Assembly (NCBI RefSeq): GCF_018780565.1
Contig: NZ_JADMJN010000002.1
Location: 682,001 to 746,000, forward strand
Length of the DNA: 64,000 bases
Direction of reading: 5' to 3'
DNA from: Rhodoferax sp.
Lineage (GTDB): Bacteria > Pseudomonadota > Gammaproteobacteria > Burkholderiales > Burkholderiaceae_C
A program made the position numbers and the translations under genes. The notes beneath the pieces are model-generated. The model saw only the letters and a program-made list of their open reading frames with translations. It did not search any database and was not told the DNA's origin. Of this stretch, positions 55,076 through 62,266 are shown in pieces (the first letter of the stretch is position 1; each line of letters starts with the position of its first letter).

Positions 55076-55807
55076 ATGGCCTTTTTCAAGTTTCGAAAAG
55101 CTGGCGACGAACCGTCCGCCTCGCCCGCCCAACCCGAGAGTGTGACGGCCATGCGCAGGCGTGCAAAGCACCGTTTGCTGGGTGCCGCTGCCTTGGTGCT
55201 GATCGGTGTAATTGGTTTCCCATTGCTTTTTGACAAGCAGCCCCGTCCGATTTCAGTCGACACGCCGATCGAAATTCCAGACAAGAACAAGGTCAAGCCC
55301 CTGAGCCTGCCAGCGGCCGTTGTGGCCACGCCTGCACCTGCGGCAAAAGCGGAAGAAAAAGTCAGTTCCCCCCCCGTTGTTATTGCACCGGATGCTCCCA
55401 AAATTGTAGCTAAATCAGAGCCCAAACCAGAGACTAAGCCTGAACCCAAAGCCGCAGACAAGCCAGTCGAGAAGCCGGCCAAGCCCGTGGCCAAACCGGA
55501 CGAGGGCGCCAAGGCCCAGGCCTTGCTGGAAGGCAAGGAACCGGAGAAAAAGCCGGAATCGAAACCGGACGCCAGTGAAGGCCGTTATGTGGTCCAGGTC
55601 GGCGCGTTCGCTGACGTGACCAAGGCGCGTGAAGTCCGTCTGAAAGTCGAACATGCCGGGCTGAAAACCTATACCCACGTTGCCGAAACCAAGGAAGGGC
55701 GCCGGATCCGTGTGCGTGTCGGTCCCTTTGGTTCCAAGGCTGAAGCTGAAAAGGTTGCTGAAAAGATCAAGAAGCTGGGTCTGCCAGCTGCCATCCTGAC
55801 CTTGTAA
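55076..55807 (+). CDS. dedD: SPOR-domain cell-division protein (DedD-like)
   Basis: This 243-residue protein has an N-terminal cytoplasmic tail, one membrane helix (about residues 32-50, LLGAAALVLIGVIGFPLLF), a long low-complexity Pro/Lys/Ala linker (KPEPKPETKPEPKAADK-type repeats) and a C-terminal SPOR domain (about 170-243; GRYVVQVGAFADVTKAREVRLKVEHAGLKTYTH). SPOR domains bind denuded peptidoglycan at the septum, so it is probably a divisome accessory. Start ATG 55076 is chosen over an upstream in-frame frame into folC. It follows folC by 20 bases and precedes cvpA by 17. Confidence 0.93.
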   Translation: MAFFKFRKAGDEPSASPAQPESVTAMRRRAKHRLLGAAALVLIGVIGFPLLFDKQPRPISVDTPIEIPDKNKVKPLSLPAAVVATPAPAAKAEEKVSSPPVVIAPDAPKIVAKSEPKPETKPEPKAADKPVEKPAKPVAKPDEGAKAQALLEGKEPEKKPESKPDASEGRYVVQVGAFADVTKAREVRLKVEHAGLKTYTHVAETKEGRRIRVRVGPFGSKAEAEKVAEKIKKLGLPAAILTL

Positions 55808-55823
55808 GGCGCAAAAGCTGCCC

Positions 55824-56312
55824 ATGCCTGCGCTGGACTGGATTTTTTTGGTGGTGTTGCTGGCCTCGTTCCTGATCGGTGCCTGGCGTGGCCTGGTGTA
55901 CGAGGTGTTGTCGGCCGTGAGTTGGATTGCGGCTTTCGTTTTGGCGCAATGGTTTGCCCCCGACATGGCGCAAAAGCTGCCCATGTCCGGCGCCGGTGAG
56001 GCGGTGCGCTATGCGGCAGGCTTCGCGGTGGTGTTTGTGGGGGCCGTGTTTGCTGGCGGGCTGGTGGCCATGCTGGCGAAGAAGCTGTTTGCAGCGGTTG
56101 GCCTGCAGCCGGTGGACCGGGTGCTGGGCGCTGCGTTTGGCCTGGTGCGGGGCCTTGTATTGATATTGGCGACAGCGGTGGTGGTGGGTATGACACCGTT
56201 GAAGTCGGGTGAATGGTGGCAGGAATCTATCGGTGCTGGCCTTGCCACTGCAGCACTCAAGGGATTGAAGCCACTGTTGCCTGAAGAGTTTGGCAGTCAC
56301 CTGCCGTCATGA
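55824..56312 (+). CDS. cvpA: CvpA-family membrane protein
   Basis: This 162-residue inner-membrane protein has four hydrophobic segments (LDWIFLVVLLASFLIGAWRG; VLSAVSWIAAFVLAQWF; AAGFAVVFVGAVFAGGLVAML; LVRGLVLILATAVVVGM), the CvpA topology, and the LVRGLVLI region common to the family. CvpA is needed for colicin V production in E. coli and for envelope integrity in other species. In gene order it lies between dedD and purF as in many beta- and gammaproteobacteria; purF follows 14 bases later. Confidence 0.92.
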   Translation: MPALDWIFLVVLLASFLIGAWRGLVYEVLSAVSWIAAFVLAQWFAPDMAQKLPMSGAGEAVRYAAGFAVVFVGAVFAGGLVAMLAKKLFAAVGLQPVDRVLGAAFGLVRGLVLILATAVVVGMTPLKSGEWWQESIGAGLATAALKGLKPLLPEEFGSHLPS

Positions 56313-56325
56313 GATCGGAAAAAGT

Positions 56326-57828
56326 ATGTGTGGAATCGTAGGCGTTATCAGCAACGCACCCGTCAATCAGCTCATTTACGACGCCTTGTTGCTGCTGCAA
56401 CACCGGGGCCAGGATGCCGCCGGCATCGTGACCCAGCAGGAGCGCAAGTTCTTCATGCAAAAGGCCAAAGGCATGGTGCGCGACGTGTTTCGCACCCGTA
56501 ACATGCGTTCCCTGCCCGGCAATTGCGGTTTGGGCCAGGTGCGCTACCCCACGGCAGGCAATGCCTACAGTGAAGAAGAAGCCCAGCCCTTTTATGTCAA
56601 CGCGCCTTTCGGTATTGTGCTGGTGCACAACGGCAACCTGACCAATGCACATGGCCTGAAGGCCGAGCTGTTCAGCACCGACCATCGCCACATCAACACC
56701 GAGAGCGACTCCGAGGTGCTGCTCAACGTGCTGGCGCATGAGATCGAGGAAACCACACGCGGCATGGCGCTGCGTCCCCGAGATGTGTTCGAGGCGGTTC
56801 GTCGTGTCCACCGCCGCATCAAGGGCTCCTACGCGGTCATTGCCATGATCGCGGGCCACGGTGTATTGGCTTTTCGCGATCCGTTCGGCATTCGTCCGCT
56901 GTGCATGGGTCGCAGCGAGGACGGTACCGTCATGGTGGCCAGTGAATCGGTGGCGCTCGAAGGAACCTTGCACAAGTTTGATCGCAACATCGAACCTGGC
57001 GAAGCCGTGTTCATCGATCTGGAAGGCAAGATTCATGCACAGCAATGTGCGGACAATCCAGTGCTGAGCCCCTGTATTTTTGAGTATGTTTACCTGGCCC
57101 GCCCTGACTCCGTGATGGACGGCATTTCGGTTTACCAGGCGCGTCTGAATCTGGGCGAAACGCTGGCCAAACGAGTGATCTCCACCGTGCCGCCAAGCGA
57201 AATCGATGTGGTCATCCCGATCCCCGAGTCCAGCCGGCCGAGCGCAGCGCAACTCGCCCAGTTGCTGGGGCTGCCTTACCGCGAAGGGTTCGTGAAGAAC
57301 CGCTATGTGGGTCGTACCTTCATCATGCCGGGCCAGTCGGTGCGTAAAAAATCGGTGCGTCAAAAACTCAACGTCATCGCCAGCGAATTCAAGGGCCGCA
57401 ACGTGCTGCTGGTTGATGACTCCATCGTGCGGGGCACCACCAGCAAGGAAATCGTGCAGATGGCACGCGATGCCGGTGCCCGAAAGGTCTACATGGCCAG
57501 TGCTGCGCCACCTGTGCGTTATCCCAATGTATATGGCATCGACATGCCCACGCCGGATGAACTGGTGGCCCACAACCGCACCGTCGAGCAGATTCGCCAG
57601 ATCATTGGCTGCGATGCCCTGATTTATCAGGATGTGGATGCCATGAAAAAGGCGGTTGGCTCCCTCAACCCCAGGATCAAAGGCTTTGATGCTTCGTGCT
57701 TTGATGGCGTCTACGTCACAGGCGATATCACGGCGGACGACATCACACGGCTTAACACTCACCGTGTGGGGGGCGACGAAGGGGCAGGGGACAACTCCCG
57801 CCTGGCACTCCCCAACCACGCCGATTGA
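56326..57828 (+). CDS. purF: Amidophosphoribosyltransferase
   Basis: PurF makes phosphoribosylamine from PRPP and glutamine, the first step of purine synthesis. The 500-residue protein starts [10 protein letters not shown], with the N-terminal nucleophile Cys after Met removal, which sets the start at 56326. [14 protein letters not shown] and [13 protein letters not shown] belong to the glutaminase half; [18 protein letters not shown] is the PRPP-binding loop. The last gene of the folC-dedD-cvpA-purF group; gltX follows 20 bases later on the same strand. Confidence 0.97.
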   Translation: MCGIVGVISNAPVNQLIYDALLLLQHRGQDAAGIVTQQERKFFMQKAKGMVRDVFRTRNMRSLPGNCGLGQVRYPTAGNAYSEEEAQPFYVNAPFGIVLVHNGNLTNAHGLKAELFSTDHRHINTESDSEVLLNVLAHEIEETTRGMALRPRDVFEAVRRVHRRIKGSYAVIAMIAGHGVLAFRDPFGIRPLCMGRSEDGTVMVASESVALEGTLHKFDRNIEPGEAVFIDLEGKIHAQQCADNPVLSPCIFEYVYLARPDSVMDGISVYQARLNLGETLAKRVISTVPPSEIDVVIPIPESSRPSAAQLAQLLGLPYREGFVKNRYVGRTFIMPGQSVRKKSVRQKLNVIASEFKGRNVLLVDDSIVRGTTSKEIVQMARDAGARKVYMASAAPPVRYPNVYGIDMPTPDELVAHNRTVEQIRQIIGCDALIYQDVDAMKKAVGSLNPRIKGFDASCFDGVYVTGDITADDITRLNTHRVGGDEGAGDNSRLALPNHAD

Positions 57829-57847
57829 TGGGCCCGGATCACTTCAC

Positions 57848-59236
57848 ATGACACAAAAAATCCGTACCCGATTCGCACCTTCGCCCACCGGCTTCATTCA
57901 CCTGGGCAACATCCGCTCGGCCCTGTACCCGTGGGCGTTCGCCCGGGCCAACGGCGGCGATTTCATCCTGCGCATCGAAGACACCGACCTCGACCGCTCC
58001 ACGCAAGCGGCGGTGGATGTCATCATCGAAGGCATGTCCTGGCTGGGGCTGGACTACGACGAAGGCCCGTTCTACCAAATGCAGCGCATGGAGCGCTACA
58101 AAGTGGTGCTGGCCGAGTTGCAGGCCGCAGGCCATGTGTATCCCTGCTACATGAGCATGGTGGAGCTGGATTCGTTGCGCGACCGCCAGATGGCCGCCAA
58201 GGAAAAACCCCGCTATGACGGCACGTGGCGCCCGGCCCCCGGCAAGGTCCTGCCGCCCATTCCCGAGGGTGTGAAGCCGGTGCTGCGCTTCAAGAATCCG
58301 CAGGGGGGCTCGGTGGCATGGGAAGACAAGGTCAAGGGCCGCATCGAGATCAGCAATGACGAGCTTGATGACCTGGTGATTGCCCGCCCTGACGGCACCC
58401 CCACCTACAACTTCTGCGTGGTGGTGGACGACATCGACATGGCGATCACCCATGTGATCCGGGGCGACGACCATGTGAACAACACGCCGCGCCAGATCAA
58501 CATTTTTCAGGCACTGGGCAAAGAGCCGCCGGTGTACGCCCATTTGCCCACCGTGCTCAATGAGTTGGGCGAAAAGATGAGCAAGCGCAACGGTGCCAAG
58601 CCGGTGACGCAGTACCGCGACGAAGGCTACCTGCCCGATGCCATGGTCAACTACCTTGCACGTCTGGGCTGGAGCCATGGCGACGACGAAATCTTCAGCC
58701 GCGAGCAATTTTTGCAATGGTTCAACCTCGATCATCTGGGGCGCAGTGCCGCACAGTTTGACGAAGCCAAATTGCGCTGGGTGAACGCCCAGCACCTCAA
58801 GGCCATGAGCGATGCTGCACTGGCGCCACTGGTATCTGCGTTGCTCTTGAAGCGCGGCATCACCACCGATGACCGCTTACCCCGCATCTGCGGCCTGTTC
58901 AAGGACCGCTGCGACACACTGTTGGTCCTGGCTGACTGGGCGGCCGCTTTTTATACCGACATCATCCCCAACCCTGAAGAGTGTGCCCAGCACGTCACCG
59001 ATGCCATCAAGCCAGCGCTCAAGCTGCTGGTTGAAAAGCTGGCGACTTGCACTTGGGACAAGCCTTCCATCGCGGGGACCATCAAGGAGGTGCTCGCCGC
59101 CTGCGCGCTCAAGATGCCCCAGCTGGCCATGCCGGTGCGGGTGCTGGTGATGGGAACCGCCCAGACGCCCTCACTGGATGCCGTGCTGGAACTCAGCGAA
59201 AGAGAAAAAGTGCTGAAGCGATTGCATATGGCGTAA
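57848..59236 (+). CDS. gltX: Glutamyl-tRNA synthetase
   Basis: GltX charges tRNA-Glu. The 462-residue class I synthetase has the HIGH box as [14 protein letters not shown] and the KMSKS box as GEKMSKRNG; the zinc-containing ERS-like region and C-terminal anticodon-binding helices are of normal length. The start [15 protein letters not shown] at 57848 is the family standard; an in-frame extension into purF is not used. The gene ends where the tRNA cluster promoter begins, and that cluster includes its cognate tRNA-Glu. Confidence 0.97.
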   Translation: MTQKIRTRFAPSPTGFIHLGNIRSALYPWAFARANGGDFILRIEDTDLDRSTQAAVDVIIEGMSWLGLDYDEGPFYQMQRMERYKVVLAELQAAGHVYPCYMSMVELDSLRDRQMAAKEKPRYDGTWRPAPGKVLPPIPEGVKPVLRFKNPQGGSVAWEDKVKGRIEISNDELDDLVIARPDGTPTYNFCVVVDDIDMAITHVIRGDDHVNNTPRQINIFQALGKEPPVYAHLPTVLNELGEKMSKRNGAKPVTQYRDEGYLPDAMVNYLARLGWSHGDDEIFSREQFLQWFNLDHLGRSAAQFDEAKLRWVNAQHLKAMSDAALAPLVSALLLKRGITTDDRLPRICGLFKDRCDTLLVLADWAAAFYTDIIPNPEECAQHVTDAIKPALKLLVEKLATCTWDKPSIAGTIKEVLAACALKMPQLAMPVRVLVMGTAQTPSLDAVLELSEREKVLKRLHMA

Positions 59237-59251
59237 ATTTCAGGCTATAAT
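59222..59251 (+). promoter_or_regulatory. Sigma70-type promoter of the tRNA cluster
   Basis: TATAAT at 59246-59251 is a perfect -10 box; TTGCAT at 59222-59227, 18 bases before it, is a partial -35. The -35 overlaps the end of gltX. The -10 is ~48 bases upstream of tRNA-Ala. Confidence 0.65.
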
Positions 59252-59298
59252 TTGAGGCTTGGAAATTAAGAATACTTGATTCAAGTGTTCTGAAAATT

Positions 59299-59374
<76 letters not shown>

Positions 59375-59428
59375 AATTTTCAAGTTGAAGTGTAAAAGCT
59401 TCAAAATGAGACGGAAGTCCAAGGTTTT

Positions 59429-59504
59429 GACCCCATCGTCTAGAGGCCTAGGACATCACCCTTTCACGGTGAGTACCGGGGTTCGAATCCCCGTGGGGTC
59501 GCCA
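59429..59504 (+). tRNA. tRNA-Glu (anticodon UUC)
   Basis: A 76-base cloverleaf with a perfect acceptor GACCCCA/TGGGGTC, anticodon loop CTTTCAC (TTC), T loop GTTCGAATC and encoded CCA. It is 54 bases after tRNA-Ala. Confidence 0.96.
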
Positions 59505-59597
59505 AATTCATCACCAGATGAGTGAAGCGCAAGTCGGTAACAGCAAGCCCGCAAGGGCAGGCGACTTGACTCGAAAGAGTAAATGTTACCGCTACCA

Positions 59598-59674
59598 GGA
59601 GTGGTAGTTCAGTTGGTTAGAATACCGGCCTGTCACGCCGGGGGTCGCGGGTTCGAGTCCCGTCCACTCCGCCA
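59598..59674 (+). tRNA. tRNA-Asp (anticodon GUC)
   Basis: A 77-base cloverleaf with acceptor GGAGTGG/CCACTCC, anticodon stem CCGGC/GCCGG around CTGTCAC (GTC) and encoded CCA. The 93-base spacer before it contains inverted repeats (AAGTCG...CGACTT, GGTAAC...GTTACC). The accessory island starts beyond its 3' end, a common insertion site for integrative elements. Confidence 0.96.
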
Positions 59675-59683
59675 ATAAAATCA

Positions 59684-59717
59684 ACGGGTTACAGCAGTTT
59701 TGCTGTAACCCGTTTTT
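59684..59717 (+). terminator. Rho-independent terminator of the tRNA cluster
   Basis: ACGGGTTACAGCA pairs perfectly with TGCTGTAACCCGT across a GTTT loop, followed by TTTTC, 10 bases after tRNA-Asp. Confidence 0.9.
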
Positions 59718-60055
59718 CTTTGTCTGCGCCATGGGAACACTTATGGGAACACTTGAACTTGATTGGAGTGTTCGAAGAATTGAATTTGGTCGGTAGTCAT
59801 CTTGTGAAGTGACTGATCGCATCCATAGTCCCACGTCGATCCATGGACGAGAGTTCAATCAGGTCTGAACCGCGGCGAACGCTTAAGTCTTGGGAAACAT
59901 GGAGTTCACATATTGATTTCCGAGGACAAACATCACGCAGAAATGCTCGCCTTCTTGTGTAAGGCATCACATTGCTCCGTTTTCTTCGAACGTCAAATGA
60001 CGGACATTTGAGTGTTCTTTGGGATTACGTGAAGTTTTCTAGCAAGGTCACACAA
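59718..60055. other. Gene-free start of the accessory island after tRNA-Asp
   Basis: No convincing gene is seen in these 338 bases. ATGGGAACACTT is repeated exactly in tandem at 59731-59754. A 52-codon minus-strand frame exists in the middle but has no ribosome site or family match. GC falls compared with the core genes, consistent with foreign DNA at a tRNA junction. No integrase is present at this end. Confidence 0.5.
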
Positions 60056-61324
60056 TCAGTCAGCTAGGCGAAAAGCTGACGCCATTCGCTCCTGTTCTCG
60101 TGCACGCACTTGCAGGTTGTTGGCAATCTTGGGCCACTGCCGAACCACGGTTTGGCTGCGCTTGATGATCTCGTCAGCACCCGCCTTCGAAATACGGAAA
60201 TACGGTGCCACAGAACGGGCCAAATCAAGGTCCATGGCGTTGTCAACTTCGCTGACGTTTAACTTCAGGCCGTGCGATTCTGACACGGGGTTCATGTCGT
60301 ATGCCTCTGATAAGCGCCAACCCTTACCAGGCACGAGGATGAAGCCGTGGTTGCGCAGGTGATCGTCGGTGTTGGACACGAGCATGTTGAATACGATGCG
60401 CGACCAAAGCTCGCGTAGATCGGTATCCGTCTGTGCACCGTGGTTGATCAACACGCGGGCGATTTCCAGATAGCTTGCACCCGTTGAAGCGTCATCTCCA
60501 TCCTGGTGCCCAGTGAGGGTCATTGCCGATGCGAAGTGCAACCGGCCCTCCGTAGTGCGGTCGAAGCGCCTCACGAGGAAGGTGTGATGGGGGCTTGCAA
60601 ACTGGCGCGCCAGGCTTTCCGGCACGGCAAGGCCACAGCCTTTGGCAAGGGTCTGCACAACCAGTTCCCAAGCGCCTACATCGTGTTCGTCACGCACACT
60701 GGGGAATTTTGCGATCCATAGGTGCCCGTTTGGGTCGACCACACTGGCTTTGGGGCGTGCACCACCGAGCGAGCCGCCAGGGGCAATCAACATGCGCAGC
60801 CAGTCGTCGCCTGCAGCCGAGGTGTTGTCCTCGTCATGTTCCAGCGCCAAGCTTGCTGCTTCTAGCTCGCGGAGTTGGACGAAGGGAGGTGCTGCCGTGC
60901 CGTGTTGATTGTCCATGAAATCGCCGGCGTCATTGAGTCGCAAGCGCAGGGCGCCGGAACGGTAAGCGTCATGCACACCCAACAGGTAGTCGGATTCGTA
61001 CAGCCGGACAGCCTTGCCCACTTGCCCCGCGCGCTGAGCACGCTCCAGGCGACGGCGCATGAGCAACCTGCCCCAACGATCCGGGCTGGCATCGTTGAAG
61101 ACTCCAAAGGTTTCGTGACCTTGCGGCGGGTGTTGTCGACCCTCAAAAAGGCCAAGCCGAGGATCAATCTGCAGGTTCGTGATGGCGGGGTTAACGAGCG
61201 CTGACGAATCGAACTCAAACTCGAATATTTCGCGCCCTGTGCCACGCCTAACGTGCAGCAGCCCTAAGCGCAAGGGCCCTGTGAGCCCGACCCAGTCTGC
61301 GTAAACAGCGATGTTGAGGGCCAC
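60056..61324 (-). CDS. hipA: HipA-type serine/threonine kinase toxin
   Basis: This 422-residue HipA kinase can phosphorylate an aminoacyl-tRNA synthetase (GltX in E. coli) and induce dormancy. The N-terminal subdomain (VYADWVGLTGPLRLGLLHV), the Gly-rich/autophosphorylation segment GGSLGGARPKASVV (about 183-196) and the catalytic loop NTDDHLRNHGFIL (Asn318, Asp320, Asn325) with YDMNP (Asp343) are all present, so it should be active. The GTG start (61324) has GAGG nine bases upstream, and the gene follows hipB by four bases. The substrate here is unknown. Confidence 0.93.
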   Translation of the reverse strand: MALNIAVYADWVGLTGPLRLGLLHVRRGTGREIFEFEFDSSALVNPAITNLQIDPRLGLFEGRQHPPQGHETFGVFNDASPDRWGRLLMRRRLERAQRAGQVGKAVRLYESDYLLGVHDAYRSGALRLRLNDAGDFMDNQHGTAAPPFVQLRELEAASLALEHDEDNTSAAGDDWLRMLIAPGGSLGGARPKASVVDPNGHLWIAKFPSVRDEHDVGAWELVVQTLAKGCGLAVPESLARQFASPHHTFLVRRFDRTTEGRLHFASAMTLTGHQDGDDASTGASYLEIARVLINHGAQTDTDLRELWSRIVFNMLVSNTDDHLRNHGFILVPGKGWRLSEAYDMNPVSESHGLKLNVSEVDNAMDLDLARSVAPYFRISKAGADEIIKRSQTVVRQWPKIANNLQVRAREQERMASAFRLAD

Positions 61325-61328
61325 GCGT

Positions 61329-62021
61329 TCAGCCTCGCGTTTTCTTCAAGGGCGCCCCCGGATCGATCAAACCCGAAAGCGCCTCGGAGCTTGCAAAGCC
61401 ACTCTTCTTGATCCAGTCCTGGGCATCCTCTGACCGCTTGAGCATCTTCTTGATTTCCTTGGGGGGGGCACTCTGCTGACCTATAGATTCCCGCAATTGA
61501 ATGGATGGAGTAACGGCCAGCACCTTGCGCATCTGCGTCACGGGCAGCGCCTCGATAGCCTGCCGAATCTGCTCGCTTGGCATCGAGTTAAGCAGCTTGC
61601 GCATTTGTTCTGTCGGTGAATTTTTGATCACGCGGCGCAGTTCTGCTGCAGCGTCCCCCACCGGGGGCGGCAGCTTGGATGTCGCCAGAGTCTTGAGTGC
61701 TGACGATGGCGACGATTTTTTTGTTTTGGTGCGCCCGGGTAACTGCGCATCCTGCAGCTCGCGGCCGATCGGGTCGGATTTGCCGAGCAGGTTCAAATCC
61801 TGCTCAATGCCCAGCACCTGCATCACGGATAGATAGGCGCCCATGGTCACACCTGATCCGCCGCGCTCCAAGCTGCGCAGGGTCATCGGCGACATGCCGG
61901 CGCGCTCTGCCACCTGTTTGGCAGACAAGCGCCGACGCAGCCGGGCTACGTGCAGCCGATCGCCGAACTGACAAAGTAGTTCCTCCGTAGATGGAAGCAA
62001 GGGGGCGATTTTTTTGGCCAT
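61329..62021 (-). CDS. hipB: HipB-like XRE antitoxin with a 12-residue repeat extension
   Basis: This 230-residue protein has an XRE helix-turn-helix (about 24-78; RLSAKQVAERAGMSPMTLRSLERGG) as in HipB, which binds DNA and neutralises HipA. HipB proteins are usually ~70-110 residues; here a C-terminal extension (about 90-230) contains five 12-residue units at 124-183 with the pattern P-x-x-Q-hydrophobic-R-x-x-hydrophobic, the last four starting at P136, P148, P160 and P172. The extension ends with a basic helix and a Lys/Arg tail. It precedes hipA by 4 bases and diverges from the NTPase gene. ATG 62021. Confidence 0.88.
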   Translation of the reverse strand: MAKKIAPLLPSTEELLCQFGDRLHVARLRRRLSAKQVAERAGMSPMTLRSLERGGSGVTMGAYLSVMQVLGIEQDLNLLGKSDPIGRELQDAQLPGRTKTKKSSPSSALKTLATSKLPPPVGDAAAELRRVIKNSPTEQMRKLLNSMPSEQIRQAIEALPVTQMRKVLAVTPSIQLRESIGQQSAPPKEIKKMLKRSEDAQDWIKKSGFASSEALSGLIDPGAPLKKTRG

Positions 62022-62266
62022 AGTGCAATTATTTTATCGTTTTTTAAATAAAAGAGGTTAAATAATCACTTAATAGTAAAAGAGAGTCTTCTGGAATCTT
62101 GTCAACTTAGTGCATTATTTTGCAATAATTCGGTTTCAATGGATAGAATATTGCCATTCCATGCGTTGGTTTCGGTGATGACATTGAAAACACTTGCCTG
62201 CTCGCCACCATGTCTACGTGGTCGAGCGAGAATCGCTGGTAAAAGCATCGAGGGTAGTGGGAGCAC
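62022..62266. promoter_or_regulatory. Divergent promoter region between hipB and the NTPase gene
   Basis: This AT-rich 245-base gap contains TAGTGCA(A)TTATTTT twice (62021-62035 and 62108-62121, one-base indel) and a perfect inverted repeat ATTATT-TTGC-AATAAT at 62114-62129. These are good candidate operators for HipB, which autoregulates its operon. The right part before the NTPase start shows no clear promoter box. Confidence 0.5.

Noticed and set aside
59592..59858. 88-codon minus-strand frame covering tRNA-Asp and the terminator (contains a GLEPATPGVTGR-type peptide)
   Set aside because: This is the typical artefact produced by translating a tRNA-Asp on the opposite strand; the tRNA and terminator explain the sequence.
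59860..59972. 52-codon minus-strand frame after tRNA-Asp
   Set aside because: No ribosome site, no family and no composition bias; too short to support without conservation data.
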